In this document: positions 56,388-64,000 of the stretch, in pieces
Numbering within the stretch: position 1 is the first letter of the stretch
How the letters are laid out: each line of letters opens with the position of its first letter
Source: Planctomicrobium piriforme
Lineage (GTDB): Bacteria; Planctomycetota; Planctomycetia; Planctomycetales; Planctomycetaceae
Length of the DNA stretch: 64,000 bases
Reading direction: 5' to 3'
Assembly: GCF_900113665.1 (NCBI RefSeq)
Contig: NZ_FOQD01000014.1
Span: 1-64,000 of the forward strand
The notes under the pieces: model-generated
Database searches by the model: none
What the model saw: the letters and a program-made list of their open reading frames with translations, nothing else
Told to the model about the DNA's origin: nothing
Position numbers and translations under genes: made by a program

Positions 56388-57434
56388 ATGTCTGACGAAA
56401 AAATCCGGCGGCGAATCGCGGTGGATGCCGCGCAGTTGCTCATGCAGAGGCAGGAAACCGACCTGAAGAAGGCCCGGCTGCGAGCAGCGCGACGGCTCTT
56501 CAAAGGCTACATCCGCAAAGACAACATGCCCTCGGAAGCGGAAATCCGCGACGAGATCGAAAAACTCTCGTACGTCGTGCAGGGGGATGTGCGGTTCGAC
56601 AACCTGCGCCAAGTTCGGGTCGGCGCACTGAACTTCATGCGCCGTCTGGCGGAATACGAGCCGCGAATCATGGGCGACCTGGTGAGCGGCGATGTCCGCA
56701 CCAGCGCCGCGGCGGAAGTCTTCTTTCACGAGGAGGACGAAGCCGCGGTGATGGAACGCCTCGAAGCCTTGTTGAAAGGAGAACGGGTCGATCAGACGCC
56801 TGTGATTCAAGATCCGCTCTCGCCGACAACTGCGCCGGTCCCGATGGAACTCGACTTCATGGAACACCCGGAACAGCACGGCATTTCACTTGCCGAATTC
56901 GAGCGGCTGGTGGCGCATGCGTATCCCGATCTGGGAATTGAGTCCGCCGTGGTCGAGACCCCCAGCGACCGCGACCGCTTTGAGGTCTACCGGATGCTGC
57001 TGTCGCCGCTTGAACAGGTGCAGCAGCGTAAGTCGCAGCATCCTGAAGGGGACGCCCTCTATCACAGCCTGCAGGTGTTCGAGCTGGCTCGGGAAGAACT
57101 CCCCTATGACGAGGAATTTCTCCTCGCAGCGCTGCTGCATGACATCGGCAAGGGCATCGACTCCGGCGACTCGCTACAAGCCGGACTGACGGCGCTGAGC
57201 GGCTATGTGACCGACCGCACCGTCTGGTTCATTGAAAATCTGCACGACGCACAGCGGCTGCTGGAGAACTCGGTTGGCGCGCGGGCCAGAAAGCGGCTGC
57301 AGCATCACGAAGACATTGAAGAATTGCTGCTGCTCGCCCGTTGCGACCGCGACGGCCGCGTCCCCGGCGGCACGGCGCCCACGCTGGATGCAGCCATCGA
57401 GTACCTCCGCGACCTTGCCCGCAGTTATGGATGA
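56388..57434 (+). CDS. HD-domain protein with degenerate nucleotidyltransferase-like N-terminal half
   Basis: A 348-residue protein. The first half has RIAVDAAQLLMQRQETDLKKARLRAARRLF and AEYEPRIMGDLVSGDVRTSAAAEVFF; in proteins I take to be homologues this is a nucleotidyltransferase with GS...G and D-x-D where this one has GD and AAAE, so catalysis is probably lost. The second half is an HD domain: YHSLQVFELAREELPYDEEFLLAALLHDIGKG gives an H...HD pattern and a later HHEDIEELLLLARCDRDGR. HD domains are metal-dependent phosphohydrolases. The substrate is unknown. The start ATG is in a weak context. Cytoplasmic. Confidence 0.75.
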   Translation: MSDEKIRRRIAVDAAQLLMQRQETDLKKARLRAARRLFKGYIRKDNMPSEAEIRDEIEKLSYVVQGDVRFDNLRQVRVGALNFMRRLAEYEPRIMGDLVSGDVRTSAAAEVFFHEEDEAAVMERLEALLKGERVDQTPVIQDPLSPTTAPVPMELDFMEHPEQHGISLAEFERLVAHAYPDLGIESAVVETPSDRDRFEVYRMLLSPLEQVQQRKSQHPEGDALYHSLQVFELAREELPYDEEFLLAALLHDIGKGIDSGDSLQAGLTALSGYVTDRTVWFIENLHDAQRLLENSVGARARKRLQHHEDIEELLLLARCDRDGRVPGGTAPTLDAAIEYLRDLARSYG

Positions 57435-57441
57435 ATGACGC

Positions 57442-57485
57442 AGGAGATAGGAGATAGGAGATAGGAGATAGGAGATAGGAGATAG
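57442..57485. repeat. Six-copy 7-bp tandem repeat
   Basis: Six copies of aggagat lie right after the HD gene stop (57434). Such heptamer arrays are prone to slippage. A further imperfect ctgactg-type run follows at about 57513-57538. Confidence 0.85.
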
Positions 57486-57550
57486 CACCCAACACGCCCG
57501 CTCACGTCCAATCGCTGACTGCTGACTGCTGACCGCTGAAAGCCACCCTC

Positions 57551-57587
57551 AAAAAAACAGAGCCGCACACCTGCGTGTACGGCTCTG
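57551..57587 (-). terminator. Intrinsic terminator of the rho gene
   Basis: On the minus strand, cagagccg / cggctctg with further inner pairing (tacac/gtgtg with one mismatch) is followed by seven T. It is 28 bases after the rho stop. Confidence 0.93.
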
Positions 57588-57614
57588 AGATTCGTCTTCA
57601 AAATCGCACAGTGC

Positions 57615-59738
<2,124 letters not shown>

Positions 59739-60515
59739 GCGAAACCTAACTTTTCAGCAAGCGTATTGCGAGTAACAGGGCCGGACAGAATGCAGAGCAA
59801 TGCAAGCGGCAGGCCAGAGAAAGTTCATGAAAGAAATCAGCAGAGGTAGAAGAGCAGCGCCTCGGGCCGGGAAGGCCAAGCCTGGAGCCGCACTCAACGT
59901 TTTTGCCCATTGTGAAAACGGCACAGTCAGAAAACTGACCTGAAGTAAACTGAAACCGTGCAAAATTTGCTGGCTGCGAAGAGCCCCCTGAGCTGCTCAC
60001 AATTTTCAGAAAGGGCTGAAAACTGGCAGCCGGAGACGCAATTGACGCAGCACCGCGTCAGTGATCCCGCCCTTGGGCGTTCCCGTTTCCTGCGGTCCCC
60101 GACGAATCGAGGCCGTTCATGCGACAGCGCCTTGTCCGGCAGCAGCACACCCCTGGACCGGTCAGTCCAGATTCGCGAGAGGTCAGAAACCCACCCTGCC
60201 AGAGTTCCGCCATGTCACCGAACTGGTCACTGGAGGCCCCACGAGAATGAGATTCGTCACAGCCACGCAAACTCTCGTGGTTTACCCTGCAGCGAAGTCT
60301 CGTATCCGCACGCATGCAGATCGTCTGGTGTTCACTTCAAAGCAAACGCAGCGAGTGCCGCCACGCAAAGGACGCCTTCGTGTTCCAAACTTCAACTCAC
60401 GGAACAGACAGAAACAGACGTCACTGAAGCAAAGTCTCTGTATCGAATGTTAGCTTCGGACTGAACTCTGTCAATCGTCGCTGAGTCCTACTATCGGCGA
60501 TTCCCATCAAGAAAG
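59739..60515. other. Gene-free region upstream of rho
   Basis: 777 bases without a recognisable gene. The right part contains short open frames in overlapping phases with no family resemblance. The first 200 bases before rho (59739-59940) are GC-rich and may form a structured leader, which is common for Rho autoregulation, but I could not define a structure. Confidence 0.45.
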
Positions 60516-61508
60516 TCAATAGGGTTTTTCGAGCCTCGGAGGTTCCGTTTTGCGGACGCCCTGTTCTATCGGCTCTACGGATTGACCGGACGCCGGAATC
60601 ACGCCTGATCCAGACCACGATCCGGCCCCCTCCGTTCGGCTCACCCAGCCGCCCGCCGGCAAGGGCTCCGAACTCTCACCCGAAGCCTGCATGATCTCGG
60701 GATGCTGCTTCCGCTCAGGCGTGCGATACACATGTTCTTGAGTGTACGCGGCAATGGGGCCGTTGATCCCTTCCCGATTGCCGGCAATCGGGGCATCGGC
60801 TGTTTCGCCTGCGAAGCGAACCTTCCCTTCATAGATGGTCCCCCGCTGAAAGGGCCCGATCCCGAACACCCAGAGATCCTTCGCGGTCGCTTTCGCGACA
60901 GAACTGCCCGACTGCCAGACGACGTCCCGCGTCTGCTTGTCGTACGCGAAAATCCCGATTTTCGCGGCGGCCGCCTGTTCATTGCGTCGTGCGAGCGACA
61001 GTTCCGGCATCGTCGGCGCTGCGGCAACGCCGGTTGCGGCAGTTGCCGCGACCGATGCCGCGCTGCTGATGGCGCTGTTCGACGGGATGCCGTAAACGAC
61101 CTCGTGAGCGTCCGCACCCAGGGTTCCCACACGGCCTTCGAGAATGAAATCGGCCGTGTCCGCCGTGTCCTGCAGATGCAGTCCGGCGGCGGCCATCTGC
61201 TGCCGCAATGAGCTGATCACATAGTCGGAGTTCACAAACCCCGTCCCCTTGTAGCTCGTCATGTATTTGGTTTCGAAGTAGACCTCGTGACCGGCCAGCG
61301 GCGTGAAGTCGATCTTCGCCACGGCGGCATCGACGGCGTCCGAATTGAGCATCTGCTCAGTCGCCATGTTCTGTTTCGTCGTCCCGCAACCTGTCAGCCC
61401 GACTCCCAGAGCGGTCAGTGCCAGCAGAAAGAGCGCCCCATACCGCGCAGCGTGACCACTCAGCGGCCTGGCGCTGCTCGGATTCGGCAACAGCGAATCG
61501 CACGTCAT
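60516..61508 (-). CDS. DUF6655-like lipoprotein
   Basis: A 330-residue lipoprotein. The signal LFLLALTALGVGLTGC has a good lipobox. The mature part begins GTTKQNMATEQMLNSDAVDAAVAKIDF and contains VYFETKYMTSYKGTGFVNSDYVISSLRQQM, as in planctomycete lipoproteins of the DUF6655 type; a middle region has IGIFAYDKQTRDVVWQSGSSVAKATAKDLWVFGIGPFQ. The C-terminal 80 residues are Pro/Gly/Glu-rich and disordered. Function unknown, envelope located. ATG 61508 is chosen; ATG 61628 in the same frame would give a long, unlikely leader. Confidence 0.75.
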   Translation of the reverse strand: MTCDSLLPNPSSARPLSGHAARYGALFLLALTALGVGLTGCGTTKQNMATEQMLNSDAVDAAVAKIDFTPLAGHEVYFETKYMTSYKGTGFVNSDYVISSLRQQMAAAGLHLQDTADTADFILEGRVGTLGADAHEVVYGIPSNSAISSAASVAATAATGVAAAPTMPELSLARRNEQAAAAKIGIFAYDKQTRDVVWQSGSSVAKATAKDLWVFGIGPFQRGTIYEGKVRFAGETADAPIAGNREGINGPIAAYTQEHVYRTPERKQHPEIMQASGESSEPLPAGGWVSRTEGAGSWSGSGVIPASGQSVEPIEQGVRKTEPPRLEKPY

Positions 61509-61781
61509 TACGGCACGGTGGGGAAAACAGTGGGAAAAATGCGGGACGAGAGCAGGCGAAATGGCAGGCAGAATCGCTCGAGTGGGATTCTGGTCAGTGG
61601 GGAATGGAACCTTACGACTTTTGTTCATCCTGACCAAGACGACTTTCGGCCCGTACAATCGTCACAACCCCCTCTCAATTAACCCATTTTCTCCAACCTG
61701 TTTTTGACAAGCGTGCGAACGACTTCTTACGGTCAGGGAGGAGCAACGGACGAAATGTTCTTGCCAGGCAAGGGGAAACCA

Positions 61782-62360
61782 ATGAAGCGATTGATGTTAG
61801 GAAAAACACCGACAACCGGCCGGAGGGCACTGCTCACCCTGGGAATGGGAATCTGCCTGCAGGCTTCGAGCGTCGCACTCGCCCAGTCGACTCCGCTTCC
61901 GCCGGCTCCCATGAATGTGCTGGTGCCCCCTCCGCCGACGTTCGATACGCCGGACGAAGTGACGGCCGCGCCGCTGGTTCCTCCGGCACCCGCCCCGGCA
62001 CCAGAACTTCCCCTGTCCCAACTGGAATCACAGCAGGTGGACGAGAACTGGACGATCGCCATCACTCCGGCGAACAAGAAGGCCCCCAACCCCAAGAGCT
62101 ACGAAAGCGTGTACCACTCAATCCCGTATCGTCGGGCCGAGTACCTGGCGAACCCCAGCTACCGTCATGATGCGACGATGGAATTCCTGTTCGGTCAACT
62201 GCGGCCCACGGTCATCAACCGGACCGACAACCCGCAACGGGTCGTGAATCCGCGACCGGCATTGACGCAGCCGTACCCGATCTCAAAGGGGGAACTGTAC
62301 AGCTACTGGCCGCTGCTGCAGTACGGTTCGGCTCTGCCGCTACTGTCGCCGATCCCGTAA
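61782..62360 (+). CDS. Secreted Pro-rich protein, hypothetical
   Basis: A 192-residue protein. A signal peptide is visible (LTLGMGICLQASSVALAQ). The mature half is Pro/Ala-rich (PAPMNVLVPPPPTFDTPDE), then a compact C-terminus with YESVYHSIPYRRAEYLANPSY. ATG 61782 has AAGGGGAAACC upstream. No family or function was recognised. It reads away from the DUF6655-like gene, sharing the divergent promoter gap 61509-61781. Confidence 0.65.
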   Translation: MKRLMLGKTPTTGRRALLTLGMGICLQASSVALAQSTPLPPAPMNVLVPPPPTFDTPDEVTAAPLVPPAPAPAPELPLSQLESQQVDENWTIAITPANKKAPNPKSYESVYHSIPYRRAEYLANPSYRHDATMEFLFGQLRPTVINRTDNPQRVVNPRPALTQPYPISKGELYSYWPLLQYGSALPLLSPIP

Positions 62361-62395
62361 CGCCGGCTGCACAAATCACAGCGTCTGAAAAGCAC

Positions 62396-62429
62396 AGAGG
62401 CCCGCTGAACGTCGCCGTTCGGGGCCTTT
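62396..62429. terminator. Terminator hairpin between convergent small genes
   Basis: Arms aggccc...gaacg and cgttc...gggcct form a bulged stem around loop tcgc, followed by a short T tract (ttt). It is positioned between the Pro-rich protein gene and the convergent small lipoprotein. Confidence 0.7.
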
Positions 62430-62478
62430 GTCGCATTTGGATTGTGCAGCGAATCGCAGGCATCACCTGCGGCTTCGA

Positions 62479-62727
62479 CTAGGGAACCGGAGCGTTGCTC
62501 TCGGCGGCGAGCGCCTGGGCGGCGCGATAGTCTTCATGGGCCTTCACGGTCTGCGGCAGCAGAAACTCGGGGCCGGCCGGGAAGAACTGGACGTCATCCC
62601 GCAGGTAGTAGGCTGATGGGAGCGTCTGGCCCCCGATGTTGCTTTGGCAACCGCAGAGCCCACCGCACGCGAAGAGACCGACCACCAGCAGGGCGACTGG
62701 ATTCGCGAAAGTTCGTTGGACGTTCAT
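62479..62727 (-). CDS. Small lipoprotein, hypothetical
   Basis: An 82-residue protein. Signal sequence VALLVVGLFACGGLCGC gives a lipobox with the Cys as LCGC. The rest, GQTLPSAYYLRDDVQFFPAGPEFLLP, resembles small planctomycete lipoproteins of unknown function. ATG 62727 follows GACGCGAG. Convergent with the preceding gene. Confidence 0.62.
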   Translation of the reverse strand: MNVQRTFANPVALLVVGLFACGGLCGCQSNIGGQTLPSAYYLRDDVQFFPAGPEFLLPQTVKAHEDYRAAQALAAESNAPVP

Positions 62728-63073
62728 GCCGGGCTCGCGTCTCGATTAAAAGGACCAGACGGGGTCTGACTGCCGACGGAAAAAATCCGCACACGCAGCC
62801 CACGGCCGACGGATCGTCGACCATGCCTGGAAGGGTTATCGGAGGCGAGACGCGAAGGCCTTCAGCAAAACCGGAAAAATCACTACGACCGGCTCGATAA
62901 CAAGCGGTTGACGGAACAGAAACCGGCAAATTCTGCCGAATGTCATTACGGAAAGCGGGGCTAACGAAGGCCGTGATAAACGAAAAAACCTCGCCCCTTT
63001 GGAGGGGCGAGGTTCATATTTCTGAGTCATTCACGACAGTTGAATTACTTCAAATGGCCCGCCGGGCGGCGAC
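62728..63073. other. Intergenic region between the small lipoprotein and the cold-shock gene
   Basis: 346 bases containing the lipoprotein promoter and the terminator of the cold-shock gene at 62983-63014. No gene is seen. Confidence 0.5.
62983..63014 (-). terminator. Intrinsic terminator of the cold-shock gene
   Basis: On the minus strand, aacctcgcccc / ggggcgaggtt is a perfect 11-bp stem, ending in six T. It lies 60 bases after the cold-shock stop. Confidence 0.93.
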
Positions 63074-63277
63074 TCAGGAGGGGCGAACAACCGAAGCACG
63101 CGCTCCTTTGGGGCCCACTTCAGATTCGAACTCGACGTCCTGTCCCTCGTACAGGGATTCAAACGTCGCGTCCTTCAGAGCGGACACGTGAAAGAACAAG
63201 TCCTTTGCGCCATTGCTTCCGGAGATGAACCCGAAACCTTTGTCCGCAACCAGCTTTTTGATGGTACCGCGCTGCAT
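63074..63277 (-). CDS. Cold-shock-domain protein
   Basis: A 67-residue single-domain RNA/DNA chaperone of the CspA family. RNP1 is KGFGFI and RNP2 is LFFHVSA; aromatic residues of both RNA-binding faces are present. It melts mRNA secondary structure, usually during cold shock or growth. The start at 63277 gives the normal length and has GAGGA nine bases upstream; an ATG three codons earlier (63286) overlaps that site and is unlikely. A long leader may run through the gene-free region upstream. Confidence 0.95.
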   Translation of the reverse strand: MQRGTIKKLVADKGFGFISGSNGAKDLFFHVSALKDATFESLYEGQDVEFESEVGPKGARASVVRPS

Positions 63278-63835
63278 AGCAGCCATTCCTCACTCAAAAC
63301 ATAAAAATCACCAAGAGATGCCCGGCTGGCATGGACTGTCCGTCACCCTGGCGTCCAGCCGAACCTCGGAATTCCGCTAAACAGCGGCCTTCCGGCTCGT
63401 GCCTGGAAATACCACGACAACAACCCATGCGTTCGACGCAGATGAATGCGAATGCCAGCCTGAGCGTGATCGAGAAGGGAAAAACGGACGGCGACTTCGC
63501 GAGCTCAATGCAGTTTTGTGTGCTGCCGAGCACGGCGGGAGTCCGCCAAAAGGGATCTCAACGTGGGGGGAAGTTTAGCGACGGGCCGAATGTCAAGCTA
63601 CTGCGAATTAGGAAATCTTGATGCTTTCCCCTGCCGTTCATAACGGCGGTGACAGCAAGACATCTTGTCGCTGCCGATCCATCGGGTTATTTTCCCGCCG
63701 CTGACACACTTGATCGCCGGAACGTCTGCATTTCAGGGAGCATCCGTCACATGGGATTCCCCGTCATCGACAACCCGGAAACCCTCCCGGCAGTGCGGCT
63801 CTCGTCCGCTTCCCGGCTTCGCAAAAGGATTGGCG
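63278..63835. other. Intergenic region, possible cold-shock leader
   Basis: 558 bases with no recognisable gene. Long structured 5' leaders precede many csp genes, and part of this region is positioned to be one. The right end carries AAAAGGA before the next start. Confidence 0.45.
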
Positions 63836-64000
63836 ATGCGACGTTTCTACTGCCTGGCCGCAAGCCTGACCACGATCACCTTCGCGGCGATCTGCTCATT
63901 CGCAGGTCCGGTCGCCAGCGAACTCTTCCCGACGGCCGTCGGCACGCGCTGGGTATATGACGCCGGCCCCGTCGAAGTGACTGAAGAGATCGTGGGAGAA
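63836..64000 (+). CDS. Exported protein, N-terminal part only (runs off the window)
   Basis: The first 55 residues are visible. A signal peptide (RRFYCLAASLTTITFAAICSFA) ends near GPVAS. The mature part begins ELFPTAVGTRWVYD, resembling the starts of planctomycete and myxobacterial envelope proteins of unknown function. AAAAGGA lies upstream. The rest is outside the window, so no family was assigned. Confidence 0.6.
   Translation, partial: MRRFYCLAASLTTITFAAICSFAGPVASELFPTAVGTRWVYDAGPVEVTEEIVGE

Noticed and set aside
59958..60464. 168-residue plus-strand frame upstream of rho
   Set aside because: No start context, biased composition, no family resemblance; an overlapping frame of similar length exists.
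63649..63960. 103-residue frame overlapping the final exported protein
   Set aside because: The alternative frame starting at 63836 has a clear signal peptide and ribosome binding site.

Overview
The window looks like chromosomal DNA from a planctomycete (Planctomycetota, probably Planctomycetales). Evidence is the co-occurrence of lineage-typical families: a DUF1549/DUF1553 cytochrome-like protein next to a DUF1501 protein, a DUF1559 prepilin-like protein with its small partner lipoprotein, a TIGR03067-type protein, three periplasmic sulfatases, an LEPR-like N-terminal tag protein with Ig-like repeats, and very large secreted or membrane proteins. The DNA is moderately GC-rich, genes are loosely packed, and many small dispersed repeats lie between them. 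No rRNA, tRNA, CRISPR array, prophage or insertion sequence was recognised. Genus was not determined.

Layout. 0.2-4.3 kb: an MFS transporter and a two-gene DNA-repair pair (radical SAM protein plus DUF4130-UdgX uracil-DNA glycosylase). 4.5-8.7 kb: arginine decarboxylase SpeA, a Tat-exported TIM-barrel sugar isomerase-like protein and a small-molecule kinase. 9-15 kb: a Gly/Ala-rich repeat protein, sulfatase 1, MsrB, an O-methyltransferase-like protein and a TIGR03067 protein. 15-22 kb: a minus-strand cluster (GntR regulator, DapA-like aldolase or dehydratase, ceramidase-like protein, galactonate dehydratase-like enolase, ACS-type MFS transporter) that reads as a sugar-acid uptake and catabolism module. 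22-30 kb: the DUF1501 and DUF1553 pair, a 1.3 kb gene-free region, the DUF1559 protein with its lipoprotein, and a zinc-ribbon protein.

30-42 kb holds the most unusual locus: two adjacent minus-strand genes encoding 2667 and 1129 residue membrane-anchored proteins of no recognised function. The larger appears to be an internal tandem of the same architecture as the smaller: an export signal, a short box ending in V-P near the mature N-terminus, a long beta-rich region, then a cluster of membrane helices. 42-54 kb: a small CxxC membrane protein, glycyl-tRNA synthetase, a clan AA aspartic protease gene broken by a stop codon, the Ig-repeat protein, an exported alpha/beta hydrolase, sulfatases 2 and 3, a GNAT acetyltransferase and a PAP2 phosphatase. 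53.6-64 kb: a CHASE hybrid histidine kinase, an HD-domain protein with a degenerate nucleotidyltransferase-like half, a Rho factor with a very long disordered N-terminus, two lipoproteins, a Pro-rich secreted protein, a cold-shock protein and the start of one more exported protein.

The strongest non-coding observations are a structured repeat present twice, each time overlapping the TAG stop codon of the preceding gene (about 18.75 and 28.71 kb); a palindromic element also found in frame inside the DUF1553 gene; a near-identical 25-bp repeat upstream of both the giant gene and the HD-domain gene; and several clean intrinsic terminators. All functional names come from reading motifs and family resemblance by eye; no database search was run.
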